Positions 22,400-30,563 of a DNA stretch of 52,660 nt are shown piece after piece. The position numbers were made by a program, and so were the translations under genes. Numbering within the stretch: the stretch's first letter is position 1; each line of letters opens with the position of its first letter. Origin of the DNA: Aeromicrobium sp. (GTDB taxonomy: Bacteria; Actinomycetota; Coriobacteriia; Anaerosomatales; Anaerosomataceae); NCBI GenBank assembly GCA_015351705.1, contig JADIIM010000042.1:1-52660 (forward strand), read 5' to 3'. Under the pieces are notes generated by a model. The model was given only the letters and a program-made list of their open reading frames with translations. It ran no database searches and had not been told where the DNA came from.

Positions 22400-24169
22400 A
22401 TGGCCAAAGCGGACCTGGTCCTGCTGCACGCCCCGAGTGTCTACGACTTCCGCGAGACCTCGATCATGTACGGCCCCGTCTCGGACCTCGTGCCGTCGAG
22501 CCCCATCTTCGAGATGTATCCGCTCGGCTTCACCACCATCGCCGAGTACATGGAGCGCCACGGCCTCATGGTCCGCCTCACCAACCTCGCCGTGCTCATG
22601 CTCGCCAAGCCGAAGTTCGATGTAGAGCGGGCCATCCGGGAGATGGACCCCGTCGCGTTCGGCATCGACCTCCACTGGGCGCCGCACGCGCATGGCTCGA
22701 TCGAGATCGCCCGGCTGTGCAAGAAGTACCATCCGGACACGCCGGTGATCTTCGGCGGTTTCACCGCCTCGTACTTCCATGAGGAGCTCGCGGCGTACGA
22801 CTGCGTGGATTACGTGGTCAGGGGAGACTCCACCGAAGAGCCCTTCACGCGTCTGATGTTCGCGCTCAAGCGCGGCGGCAGCGTGACCGACATCCCCAAT
22901 CTCACCTACACCGACTCCTCGGGTGCGGTGGTCGTCAATCCGCTCACCTACGTGCCGGACACGTTCGACCACGTGAACCTGGATTACAGCTTCTCCATGC
23001 GCTCGGTCATCCGCGATCGTGACATGGTCTCGGCGCTTCCGTTCAAGGGGTGGCTGTCGTATCCGGTCTCCGCGTCGCTCACGTGCCGAGGGTGCACGCG
23101 CAGCTGCGTGACGTGTGGTGGCTCGGCGACCGCCTTCCGTCAGCACTACAAACGCGACCGGGTGGCGTTCCGCGATCCCGAGCTCCTCGTCCGCGATATC
23201 GCGCACATCGGCAAGCACATCCCGGGGCCGGTCTTCGTCCTGAACGACTTCCGGCAGGCCGGCGAGGAGTACGTGCAGGCCTTCATCACCGGGCTCAGGC
23301 GCATCGACTTCAAGAATCCCATCGGCTTCGAGTTCTTCACGCCGCCCTCGGAGGACTTCTACGCGCTCCTCGACGAGAACCTGAACGACTACTCCGTGGA
23401 GGTCTCGGCCGAGAGCCACGACGACGCGGTCCGCGCGGCGTTCGGCAAGCCGTACACGTGGGAGGCGCTCGCCGAGTCCGTCGGCCACGCGTTCAAGCAC
23501 AACTGCCAGCGCTTCGACCTGTACTTCATGACCGGCATTCCCACGCAGACCGCCGAGTCGGTGCTCGGCACCGCAGACGCGGTGGCCGAGCTGTATGCGC
23601 GTATCGGCGACGATCCGCGCCTGCTCCCGTTCATCGGGCCGATGGCGCCGTTCCTCGATCCCGGCTCGATGGTCTATGAGGACCCTGAGCGCTACGGCTA
23701 CACGTTGCGCGCGCGGACCCTTGAGGAGCACCGCCAGCGCCTCACGCTACCGTCGTGGAAGCACATCCTGAACTACGTCCCCGACGCGATGACCCTCGAT
23801 GAGATGGTCGAGTCCACCTACGAGGCCGCCATTGGCCTGAACCGCGTCAAGGCGCGCGTGGGAGCCATCGACCCGAAGACGGCCGCAACGACCGAGCGCC
23901 GCATCCTCGAGGCGCAGATCGCCATGTCGCGCATCGATCACATCATGGGACACGAGGAGCCCGAGCGCGGCGTCATGCTCGCCGAGTTCAAGCGCGAGAT
24001 CGACGCGGTCAACGAGAGTACCGTGTGCGAGAAGTCCGAGCTCAACTGGCCCGCGCGCCTGGATGCGGGGCACTTCTTCAACAACGCCGCGCTGTGGCTG
24101 CGGGTCAACCTCGAGACGATCTTCCCACGTCTGCGCCGGATCGACCGCCGGTTCATGGAGGGCCGCTGA
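22400..24169 (+). CDS. B12-binding-domain radical SAM protein (resembles the Ta0216 family)
   Basis: Protein of 589 residues; the ATG has GAGAGGA 9 bp upstream, and TATACT (22337-22342) may be its -10. The N-terminal 150 residues look like a cobalamin-binding domain (GFTTIAEYMERHG; AFGIDLHWAPHAHG; VIFGGFTASYF). The radical SAM core has C232-TRS-C236-VT-C239 as the 4Fe-4S site, preceded by an extra Cys229. A long C-terminal helical region follows. Substrate is unknown. It abuts menG by 2 bp, with a probable futalosine-pathway gene beyond, so a role in quinone or prenyl-lipid modification is possible but not shown. Confidence 0.72.
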   Translation: MAKADLVLLHAPSVYDFRETSIMYGPVSDLVPSSPIFEMYPLGFTTIAEYMERHGLMVRLTNLAVLMLAKPKFDVERAIREMDPVAFGIDLHWAPHAHGSIEIARLCKKYHPDTPVIFGGFTASYFHEELAAYDCVDYVVRGDSTEEPFTRLMFALKRGGSVTDIPNLTYTDSSGAVVVNPLTYVPDTFDHVNLDYSFSMRSVIRDRDMVSALPFKGWLSYPVSASLTCRGCTRSCVTCGGSATAFRQHYKRDRVAFRDPELLVRDIAHIGKHIPGPVFVLNDFRQAGEEYVQAFITGLRRIDFKNPIGFEFFTPPSEDFYALLDENLNDYSVEVSAESHDDAVRAAFGKPYTWEALAESVGHAFKHNCQRFDLYFMTGIPTQTAESVLGTADAVAELYARIGDDPRLLPFIGPMAPFLDPGSMVYEDPERYGYTLRARTLEEHRQRLTLPSWKHILNYVPDAMTLDEMVESTYEAAIGLNRVKARVGAIDPKTAATTERRILEAQIAMSRIDHIMGHEEPERGVMLAEFKREIDAVNESTVCEKSELNWPARLDAGHFFNNAALWLRVNLETIFPRLRRIDRRFMEGR

Positions 24170-24171
24170 CG

Positions 24172-24900
24172 ATGGCGCCGCGCGCTCACGAGCCTGCACC
24201 CGGTCGGCCCACCACCGACCGCGTCAAGCACATCTTCAGCACGATCGCGCCGGAGTACGATCGCTTCAACCAGCTGTCGAGCCTCGGCATCGACCGCTAC
24301 TGGCGGGCGCGCACCGTCACGCTCGCACGCCTTCGCCGGAACTCGCAGGTCCTCGACCTGGCGGCCGGCACCGGTGACCTCACGATGGCGCTGGCCGCCC
24401 GTGGCCGTCCGGCCCGGATACTCTCCACCGACTTCGTTCCCGAGATGCTCGAGGTCGGCCGCGAAAAGGCCGCCGCGTACGAGGGGGAGACCAAGATCGA
24501 GTTCGCGGTGGTCGACGCGCTCGACATCCCGTACGCGGACGAGAGCTTCGATGTCGTCACGGTCGCGTTCGGCGTGCGCAACCTGCCGGACCGCGCGCAG
24601 AACTTCCGAGAGGTACACCGCGTGCTCAAGCCCGGCGGCCGCTACGTCGTCCTCGAGTTCAGCCGGCCGCCGTTCCCGCCGTTCCGCGCGCTCTACCACT
24701 TCTATCTGCGGACCGTCATCCCGTTCCTCGGCGGGCGTCTGACAGGCGACCGCGAGTCCTTCCAGTACCTCAACGACTCCATCCTGCAGTTCCCGGGGCA
24801 GGTGGCGCTTGCCGGCGAACTCCACAAGGCGGGCTTTGCCGAGGTCAACTGGCACAACCTCACGTTCGGCATCGTGGCGGTGCACGTCGCCACGAAGTAG
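24172..24900 (+). CDS. menG: Demethylmenaquinone methyltransferase
   Basis: SAM-dependent methyltransferase performing the last step of menaquinone synthesis at the membrane surface. The 242-residue protein has the MenG/UbiE signatures in order: RVKHIFSTIAPEYDRFN, SLGIDRYWR, VLDLAAGTGDLTM (SAM motif I), FGVRNLPDRAQNFREVHRVL and VLEFSRPPFPPFR. The ATG lies just after the radical SAM stop. Motifs rather than context separate it from general methyltransferases. It supports menaquinone as the membrane carrier that feeds the NapC-like cytochrome upstream. Confidence 0.93.
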   Translation: MAPRAHEPAPGRPTTDRVKHIFSTIAPEYDRFNQLSSLGIDRYWRARTVTLARLRRNSQVLDLAAGTGDLTMALAARGRPARILSTDFVPEMLEVGREKAAAYEGETKIEFAVVDALDIPYADESFDVVTVAFGVRNLPDRAQNFREVHRVLKPGGRYVVLEFSRPPFPPFRALYHFYLRTVIPFLGGRLTGDRESFQYLNDSILQFPGQVALAGELHKAGFAEVNWHNLTFGIVAVHVATK

Positions 24901-24977
24901 GCGGGTGTGGAGCGCGGTGCCGCGAGCGTGTAGGATTGGTTCCCGGTCCGCTCTCGAGCCCGCGGAGGTCACAGACG

Positions 24978-26327
24978 ATGCTGCTGCTTGCCCGGTACGT
25001 GCTTCCTGTGAGCGGCCCTCACATCGAGGACGGCGGCGTGGTGGTGCACGATGGGTCCATCGTTGCCGTCGGCCCGCGTAGCGATCTGCTCGCAGCCTAT
25101 CCTGACGAAGAGGTCGCCGACTACGGCCTGGCCGCGATCATGCCGGGCTTCGTGGACCTCCACACGCACCTTGAGTACTCGATCTTCCGCGGCGTGGTCG
25201 ACGATCTTCCGTACACGCAGTGGAAGATGGAGGTGCACCGCCGGGAATCGCTTCTGTCGGAGCAGGACTGGGCGGACTCGGCGCGTCTTGGTGCCGCCGA
25301 GGCGATCCGGTCCGGGATCACCACCATCGCCGACGTCACGACCTCGGGGGTGTCGGTGGACGCGGCCAGGGACGCGGGGCTGCGTGGCGTCATCTACCGG
25401 GAGATCTCCACCATGGATGTGGACGCCGTGGATGCGGAGCTCTCCGCCGCCTTCGCGGACATGGAGGCATGGGCGGGCCGAGTGGACGGAGGACGGCTGC
25501 TCATCGGCATCGCGCCACACTCGCCGTACACGTGTCATCCCCGTTTGTTCCAGGCGATCGCGGATGCGGTCGGTGACGCGGACACGCGCGTCGCGATACA
25601 CCTCGCCGGCTCGCGCGACGAGTACGACTTCGTCCGGTACGGGTCGTCCCCGCTCGGCCAGGACTTCCGTATGCAGTCCGGCTGGGGCGAGGAGGCCTGG
25701 ATGCCCACGGGCGTGAGCCCCGTGCGGTACGTCTATCAGTGGGGCGTGCTCGACCTCAAGAACGTGCTCGCGGTGCACTGCGTGCACGTGGATGACGACG
25801 ACATCGCCATCCTCGACCGCGCCGATGTCTCCGTGGCGTACTGCGCACGCTGCAACGCCAAGCTCGGCATGGGGACCGCGCCGCTCGGGGCGTTCATGGC
25901 GCGCGACATGCGCGTGGGCATCGGCACCGACTCACCGGCGTCCAACAGCACGATGGACTTCTTCGACGAGATGCGGGTCGGGCTGCTCATCCAGCGCGGC
26001 ATGCGCCCGGACCAGGGCTTCTACAGCTCGGAGACCTTCGTCCGGCTCGCAACGGTCGATGGCGCGCGCGCACTCCACCTCGATCACCTCGTCGGCACGC
26101 TCGAGCCCGGCAAGCGCGCTGACATCATCGCGGTAGACCTCTCTCACAGCTACCAAGTCCCCACCCAGAACCCGTACAGCGCCCTCGTGCACACCTCCAA
26201 CCAGGAGGACGTGCTCATGACGATGGTCGATGGCCGAGTGCTCTACGACCGCGGCCGGTTCGTCACGCTCGACCCGGAGTCGATGCGCGAGCGCATCGAG
26301 GAGATGCGCCTGAAGGTCAGGGACTGA
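24978..26327 (+). CDS. Amidohydrolase, probably aminodeoxyfutalosine deaminase
   Basis: Protein of 449 residues of the ATZ/TRZ metal-dependent amidohydrolase family (COG0402 type), ATG with GGAGGT 8 bp upstream. Metal-binding motifs: H62-T-H64, the GIAPHSPYTC histidine, AVHCVHVDDDD and the GIGTDSPASNS aspartate. This family includes guanine, S-adenosylhomocysteine and 6-amino-6-deoxyfutalosine deaminases. The last is favoured because menG is immediately upstream and anaerobic actinobacteria often use the futalosine route; no mqnA, C, D or E is in the window to prove it. No symbol assigned. Confidence 0.7.
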   Translation: MLLLARYVLPVSGPHIEDGGVVVHDGSIVAVGPRSDLLAAYPDEEVADYGLAAIMPGFVDLHTHLEYSIFRGVVDDLPYTQWKMEVHRRESLLSEQDWADSARLGAAEAIRSGITTIADVTTSGVSVDAARDAGLRGVIYREISTMDVDAVDAELSAAFADMEAWAGRVDGGRLLIGIAPHSPYTCHPRLFQAIADAVGDADTRVAIHLAGSRDEYDFVRYGSSPLGQDFRMQSGWGEEAWMPTGVSPVRYVYQWGVLDLKNVLAVHCVHVDDDDIAILDRADVSVAYCARCNAKLGMGTAPLGAFMARDMRVGIGTDSPASNSTMDFFDEMRVGLLIQRGMRPDQGFYSSETFVRLATVDGARALHLDHLVGTLEPGKRADIIAVDLSHSYQVPTQNPYSALVHTSNQEDVLMTMVDGRVLYDRGRFVTLDPESMRERIEEMRLKVRD

Positions 26328-26333
26328 GCACCG

Positions 26334-26768
26334 ATGCGCGAGCACGGGCAGGTCATCACGGTGCGTGATGGAGCGGTCGACATCCGCATGCAGGTCTCGG
26401 CGGCCTGCGGTGGTTGCAGTGTCTGCTCGCGGGGAGGCGGCGAGACGGTCATGCGCGACGTAGCCGACCCGCTCGGCGTGACCGTGGGCGATGAGGTGGA
26501 AGTCACGATCCCCGACACCATCCGCTCGCGCGCTGCGGTGGCGGTTTTCGTGCTCCCGGTCTTCGCCATGCTTGGCGGATACTTGGCGGGCTTCTTGCTT
26601 GGTCGCTGGCTAGGTTGGAGCCCGGACATGGCGGGGCTGGTCGTCGGTCTGGTCTCGGCGAACATCGCGCTCATCGGCGTGCGCGCCGCAGAGCGCCGGC
26701 TTAAGCGCAACGACCGCTTCTCGCCGCAGGTCAGTGCTATACTCGCGCGAGGCCACGAGCGCACCTGA
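26334..26768 (+). CDS. RseC/SoxR-reducing-system family membrane protein
   Basis: Protein of 144 residues with the RseC plan: a soluble N-terminal part containing a CX2CX2C group (Cys25, Cys28, Cys31 in AACGGCSVCSRGG), then two membrane helices (about 67-90 and 98-118) and a short basic tail. RseC-type proteins accompany Rnf/Rsx electron-transfer complexes and may hold an iron-sulfur centre; no rnf genes are visible here. It follows the amidohydrolase by 6 bp. Confidence 0.75.
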   Translation: MREHGQVITVRDGAVDIRMQVSAACGGCSVCSRGGGETVMRDVADPLGVTVGDEVEVTIPDTIRSRAAVAVFVLPVFAMLGGYLAGFLLGRWLGWSPDMAGLVVGLVSANIALIGVRAAERRLKRNDRFSPQVSAILARGHERT

Positions 26769-26810
26769 CGCGTCGGCCTACAGTATCGACCATCGAGGAG
26801 GTAGCAGCAC

Positions 26811-27245
26811 GTGAGTGACCAGGATTTCTTCTTCGACGAGGAGGACGACGCTCAGCCGTCGCCTGCCCGCCCGGCAAAGACCGAGCAGCGCAAAGCGGCT
26901 CCCGCTCCGCGGAGCACGTCGTCGAAAGGCGAGAGCGCGAGTTCGCCGGCGTTCTTCGAGCAGAGTGTCAGTATGATGGTCGCTGCCCTCATGGCCGTCA
27001 TCGGCTTGCTGGTGGGCGTGATCATCGGCTTCGTCATCGCCCCGGCAGATGGCGGGAGCGCCGTCCCGACGAGCCCCGCGAGCAGCTCCGCACCGGCGCC
27101 GTTGCTCTCACCCGACCAGCTTGAGTCGGGCGCGCTCCCGGAAGGCCATCCGCCGATCGACAGCATGACCGGCGACATGGGTGCAGAGACGACCGAGACC
27201 GCGCCCGTCGAGGACGGGGCCGACGCGGAGTCGGAGACCGAGTAA
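26811..27245 (+). CDS. Uncharacterised single-span membrane protein with acidic termini
   Basis: Protein of 144 residues; GTG with AGGAGGT 8 bp upstream. An acidic, Phe-rich start (DQDFFFDEEDDAQ), a Pro/Ala/Lys linker, one membrane helix (about 52-76, MMVAALMAVIGLLVGVIIGF) and a Ser/Pro/Glu-rich outer tail. No family is recognised. TATACT at 26738-26743, in the end of the previous gene, may be its -10. The next gene (27308) has a similar single-helix plan, so they may act together. Confidence 0.65.
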   Translation: MSDQDFFFDEEDDAQPSPARPAKTEQRKAAPAPRSTSSKGESASSPAFFEQSVSMMVAALMAVIGLLVGVIIGFVIAPADGGSAVPTSPASSSAPAPLLSPDQLESGALPEGHPPIDSMTGDMGAETTETAPVEDGADAESETE

Positions 27246-27260
27246 CCGTTTCGCTTTGAG

Positions 27261-27290
27261 GCCCGACCGCCTCGATCGGCCGGGCTTTCT
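27261..27290 (+). terminator. Intrinsic terminator
   Basis: GCCCGACCG (27261-27269) pairs with CGGCCGGGC (27277-27285), one mismatch, 7-bp loop, followed by TTTCT. It lies 16 bp after the stop of the gene at 26811. Confidence 0.65.
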
Positions 27291-27307
27291 CACTGTATGG
27301 AGGTTCA

Positions 27308-27898
27308 ATGGGATCGAAGTCGCCTATGTCGGTCAACAAGTCGCAGACGCCGGCGTGGATGAAGGTCGTGATCATCATGGTCGCCGCCTCGTTCGCGGTC
27401 GGTGGCGTTGCGGTCATCTTCGCTGGCGCGCTCGGTGGCGGGACGCCCGCCCAGCAGTCGTCGACCGGCGGGGGGCTGTTCGCCGAGTCGTATCAGCCCC
27501 GGGTGGATGCCGCGCTGATCGCCATCCAGTCCAACCCGGACAACCCTGACGTGGTCGCTCAGGCGGGACACGCCTACTATGAGTGGGCCGCCGAGGTCTA
27601 TCAGTCCGGCCAGGCGGCGGCTTCGGTGCCGTTCTGGCTGAGCGCCGTGAGCTACTACGACCAGGTGCTCGCGATGCGCCCCGATGACGAGGTCGTGCTT
27701 GGCAACAAGGCGTTCGCCCTGTACTACGCGAGCAGCCCGGATGCCGCCGCCGCACTCGAGGCGTTCCTTGACGGCGCCGCCGGCTCGCAGGCGCTCGCGC
27801 AGCAGCTCGAGACCGCGCAGCAGATGCTCGCCGAGGTGAACGCCCAGGCGGCGCCCGTGGCACCGGACGGGACGTCCGAGGAGACGGTCACTCCGTAA
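27308..27898 (+). CDS. Membrane-anchored TPR-like protein
   Basis: Protein of 196 residues; ATG preceded by GGAGG. One membrane helix (about 17-40, MKVVIIMVAASFAVGGVAV) and an outer region with TPR-like helices (DVVAQAGHAYYEWAAEVYQ; AVSYYDQVLAMRPDDEVVLG), then a Gln/Ala-rich helix and a Pro-rich tail. Function unknown; TPR proteins of this layout act as assembly or scaffold factors. Its transcription ends at the strong inverted repeat at 27922. Confidence 0.7.
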   Translation: MGSKSPMSVNKSQTPAWMKVVIIMVAASFAVGGVAVIFAGALGGGTPAQQSSTGGGLFAESYQPRVDAALIAIQSNPDNPDVVAQAGHAYYEWAAEVYQSGQAAASVPFWLSAVSYYDQVLAMRPDDEVVLGNKAFALYYASSPDAAAALEAFLDGAAGSQALAQQLETAQQMLAEVNAQAAPVAPDGTSEETVTP

Positions 27899-27921
27899 CG
27901 CGAGCGAGCATGACGCATGAC

Positions 27922-27950
27922 GAAGGCCGACCCGCGACGGGCCGGCCTTC
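27922..27950. terminator. Bidirectional terminator between convergent genes
   Basis: GAAGGCCG-A-CCCG (27922-27934), loop CGA, then CGGG-C-CGGCCTTC (27938-27950): a 12-bp stem with one mismatch. It lies between the 27308 gene and the minus-strand STAS gene ending at 27971. Confidence 0.75.
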
Positions 27951-27970
27951 GTGGTTCTCGATGCCGCACC

Positions 27971-28321
27971 TCACATGCGGGTCTGGCCGAGGAGCGCCCG
28001 TGCCTCCTCCGGCGAGCGCGAGCATGAGAAGATGCCCGTGAGGCGTGTGAGCTCGAGGATGCTGTCGACCGATTCGTTGGTCACGAGTACGAGTCTGCCT
28101 CCGCTTGCCCCGTACTCCTTGGAGAGTGACAGCAGCAGCCCCAGTCCGGAGCTGTCGAGATGGTCGATCGCCGAGAGGTCCACGACGGTCGCCGGTGGTG
28201 CGTGCTTCAGGACCCGGTCGATCGTCATCCTGAAGGACGCGCACTCGCTGTAGTCCAGGTCACCCCCGAGCACCACCGTCCAGTGGTCGGGCGCTTCTTC
28301 GAGGTAGATCGTCAGTGCCAT
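27971..28321 (-). CDS. STAS-domain protein, anti-sigma factor antagonist type
   Basis: Protein of 116 residues covering one STAS domain: LGGDLDYSECASFR at the start, and the phospho-site region DLSAIDHLDSSGLGLLL with the likely phosphorylated Ser in DSSGLG. Such proteins bind anti-sigma kinases in partner-switching systems. No RsbW-like kinase or sigma factor is beside it. The gene is minus-strand, unlike its neighbours, and its leader contains a G9 tract directly before the start codon. Confidence 0.85.
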   Translation of the reverse strand: MALTIYLEEAPDHWTVVLGGDLDYSECASFRMTIDRVLKHAPPATVVDLSAIDHLDSSGLGLLLSLSKEYGASGGRLVLVTNESVDSILELTRLTGIFSCSRSPEEARALLGQTRM

Positions 28322-28322
28322 A

Positions 28323-28331
28323 CCCCCCCCC
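28323..28331 (-). repeat. Homopolymeric G9 tract at the ribosome binding site of the minus-strand STAS gene
   Basis: Nine consecutive C on the plus strand (G9 in the mRNA) lie one base from the ATG at 28321. The tract makes up the purine-rich ribosome binding site itself, so slippage would change its strength or spacing. Confidence 0.7.
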
Positions 28332-28412
28332 TGTCATGGCTCGGCTGCATCCATATCGTACCCGCGGGTGCCCGGCGTCTACCCCAGCTGTGTTCGGCAG
28401 TCCTCGGTGTGC

Positions 28413-28441
28413 TGGTCACCCATGAACCTTGCGGGTACAAT
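28413..28441 (+). promoter_or_regulatory. Promoter candidate for the plus-strand STAS gene
   Basis: TGGTCA (28413-28418), a 17-bp spacer and TACAAT (28436-28441) match sigma-70-type consensus at four and five of six positions. The start codon is about 40 bp further on. Confidence 0.5.
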
Positions 28442-28483
28442 CGGGACGCGAGACCGGCCCCCGGAGAAGGCGGTACCCTCACG

Positions 28484-28819
28484 ATGGAACTCGATGTCAC
28501 CAAAGAGCAGTCGGGCACGACCTGTACGGTCATGCTCAACGGTGAAGTGGATGTGTACACGTCGCCCCGCTTGAAGCAGGAGCTTGGTGATCTCATCGAT
28601 GCGGGATGCGTCGATCTCGTGGTGGGCCTGGACGGCCTCAGCTTCATCGACAGTTCGGGTCTCGGTGTGCTGGTGAGCGCGCTGCGTCGCGCCAAGGAGC
28701 ACGGCGGGACCCTGCGGCTCGTGTGCACCAGCGAAGCGATCCTGAAGATATTCAGGATCACCGGCCTGGACAAGGTCTTCCCGCTGTTCTCCGAGGTCGA
28801 GGAAGCACGCGGGTTCTAG
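28484..28819 (+). CDS. Anti-sigma factor antagonist (STAS domain)
   Basis: Protein of 111 residues, a single STAS domain with NGEVDVYTSPRLKQEL, the phosphorylation loop FIDSSGLGVLVSALRRA and IFRITGLDKVFPLF, close to SpoIIAA/RsbV. It would release a sigma factor by binding its anti-sigma kinase when unphosphorylated. ATG 28484 begins the domain; GGAGAAGG is 13 bp upstream. Divergent from the STAS gene at 27971, whose sequence is clearly different. The kinase and phosphatase partners must be elsewhere. Confidence 0.88.
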   Translation: MELDVTKEQSGTTCTVMLNGEVDVYTSPRLKQELGDLIDAGCVDLVVGLDGLSFIDSSGLGVLVSALRRAKEHGGTLRLVCTSEAILKIFRITGLDKVFPLFSEVEEARGF

Positions 28820-28892
28820 CACGCACGTCCGGCGCATCGGGCAACGGTGACGCCGGGCCGGGCGTTCGATCACACGCAAGGAGTGGTCCGTT

Positions 28893-29417
28893 TTGTTCGG
28901 TATCGGCGGGTGGGAGCTCTTCATCATCGCGGCGCTTGCGCTGCTTCTCTTCGGCCCCGACAAGCTGCCGGAGTTCGCACGCACCCTTGGCAGGCTGGTC
29001 CGCGACTTCAAGAAGTACCAGGACCTGATGGAGTCCACCATCCGTGCCGAGATGTACACCGCTGACACCCGCAAGGACGCGGAGGACAAGCCCGATCCGT
29101 TCAAGAAGGGCAAGGCGTTCCGCGAGAAGGTGCAGTCCGGCGATTACGACACCGCGTCCACGGGCGAGATCACGCGCCCGGAGGGCGATTCCGACGCGGA
29201 CGTGCACGTGGAGGCCGAGGCGGGGCAGCCCGCGTCCGCGGACCGAGGCGAGCTGCCGCCTGACCACCCGCTTCATGATCGCTACGCGGCGGGCGAGGAC
29301 ATCGGCGTGGATGAGGACCTCGATCTGTCGTCGCTCGAACCGGACGACCTGGGATGGGTGCCCGGCGCGGCGAGTGGCGACGACGTGGGAGAGGAGGGGG
29401 GCGAGGACGAGGCGTAA
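28893..29417 (+). CDS. Twin-arginine translocase TatA/TatB-family protein
   Basis: Pore or receptor subunit of the Tat pathway. TTG start with AAGGAG 9 bp upstream. MFGIGGWELFIIAALALLLF is the standard short membrane helix, followed by GPDKLPEFARTLGR and an amphipathic helix (VRDFKKYQDLM). The remainder, to residue 174, is a long acidic unstructured tail ending in Glu/Asp/Gly repeats, longer than most TatA; TatB-like function is possible. It is 18 bp before tatC. Confidence 0.9.
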   Translation: MFGIGGWELFIIAALALLLFGPDKLPEFARTLGRLVRDFKKYQDLMESTIRAEMYTADTRKDAEDKPDPFKKGKAFREKVQSGDYDTASTGEITRPEGDSDADVHVEAEAGQPASADRGELPPDHPLHDRYAAGEDIGVDEDLDLSSLEPDDLGWVPGAASGDDVGEEGGEDEA

Positions 29418-29435
29418 GCCCGGTCCGCAGCTATC

Positions 29436-30203
29436 ATGCCTATCACTCCCAAGCGCATGCCCTTCATGGGCCACCTGAACGAACTGCGCAAGCGGCTCAC
29501 GGTCGTCGCGATCGTGATGTCGGTGCTCACGCTGGTGGGATACCTCTTCTCCGACCAGATATTCATGCTCCTGGTGGCGCCGATGCGCCCTGTGATCGGG
29601 GACCAGAGTGCGTACGTCTTCGACATCCTCGAGGCGATGGTGAACCGCTTCCGTCTCGGGCTCTTCGGCGCGCTCGTGGTCGGCAGCCCGGTGCTCATCT
29701 ACGAGTCGCTCGCGTTCTTCCTCCCCGCGCTCAAGCCCAAGGAGCGCCAGTGGTTCGTGTGGACGTTCATCGCGGCTGTCGTCCTGTTCCTCGCGGGCGT
29801 GGCGTTCTGCTACTTCCTCGTGCTCGAGCCGAGTACCGAGTGGCTGGTCGAACAGAGCGGTGAGACGTTCGAGCTGTTGCTGCGCGCGCAGAGTGCCATG
29901 ACGTTCGCAATGTGGTTCCTGGCCGGGTTCGGCATCGCCTTCGAGGTGCCGGTGGTCGTGTTCTACCTCGTGTACTTCGGTGTGGTGCCCTACGACAAGC
30001 TCCGCAAGAACTGGCGCGTCGTATGGGTCGTCATCGTGATCGTGGCCTCGATGATCACGCCCGACTGGAACCCGTGGTCGATGCTCGCGCTCTCGGGAGC
30101 GATGGTCTTCCTGTTCGAGGCGAGCATGCTCCTCGTCCGTATCATGCTCGCCAAGAAGATCAAGGCCCAGAAGCTCGCGGGCCTGGCCGACGACGTGGAC
30201 TGA
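29436..30203 (+). CDS. tatC: Sec-independent protein translocase TatC
   Basis: Receptor core of the Tat pathway that binds twin-arginine signal peptides. The 255-residue protein has six membrane helices and conserved TatC blocks: MPFMGHLNELRKRL at the N-terminus, PVLIYESLAFFLPALKPKER, and FGIAFEVPVVVFYL. It lies between tatA/B and hypA, consistent with an exported, cofactor-loaded enzyme such as a NiFe hydrogenase. Confidence 0.95.
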   Translation: MPITPKRMPFMGHLNELRKRLTVVAIVMSVLTLVGYLFSDQIFMLLVAPMRPVIGDQSAYVFDILEAMVNRFRLGLFGALVVGSPVLIYESLAFFLPALKPKERQWFVWTFIAAVVLFLAGVAFCYFLVLEPSTEWLVEQSGETFELLLRAQSAMTFAMWFLAGFGIAFEVPVVVFYLVYFGVVPYDKLRKNWRVVWVVIVIVASMITPDWNPWSMLALSGAMVFLFEASMLLVRIMLAKKIKAQKLAGLADDVD

Positions 30204-30206
30204 CGC

Positions 30207-30551
30207 ATGCACGAGGCGGGGATCGCGGCGGGGATACTCAAGACGGTCATCGATGCGGCCGAGGGTGCTGGCGCGTCACGTGTGAACACCGTGGACGTGA
30301 CCGTCGGCGAACTGACCGAGGTCGTGGAAGACGCGCTGCACTTCGCATGGGGCGCCGCCACCGATGGCACCATCGCGCAGGGATCGAAGCTCGAGATCAC
30401 GATGCTCCCCGCACGCTCACGCTGCGCGGACTGCGCGGAGGTGTTCGGCCATGGACGCTATGACGGCGGCCGGTGTCCCGCCTGCGGGGGCTACGTCGTC
30501 GACCTGCTGGCCGGCCGCGAGCTCCGGGTCGACGGCATCGACATCGACTGA
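30207..30551 (+). CDS. hypA: Hydrogenase maturation nickel chaperone HypA
   Basis: Delivers nickel to NiFe-hydrogenase precursor with HypB. The 114-residue protein starts MHE (Ni-binding His2), has VDVTVGELTEVVEDALHF, and a zinc site of Cys73-X2-Cys76 and Cys90-X2-Cys93. Length and layout are standard. It lies 3 bp after tatC and 12 bp before hypB. Confidence 0.95.
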   Translation: MHEAGIAAGILKTVIDAAEGAGASRVNTVDVTVGELTEVVEDALHFAWGAATDGTIAQGSKLEITMLPARSRCADCAEVFGHGRYDGGRCPACGGYVVDLLAGRELRVDGIDID

Positions 30552-30563
30552 GGGTAGGCGAAC

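Noticed and set aside
27922-27950. Inverted repeat as a riboswitch or regulatory RNA
   Set aside because: Position between convergent genes and the long near-perfect stem fit a bidirectional terminator.
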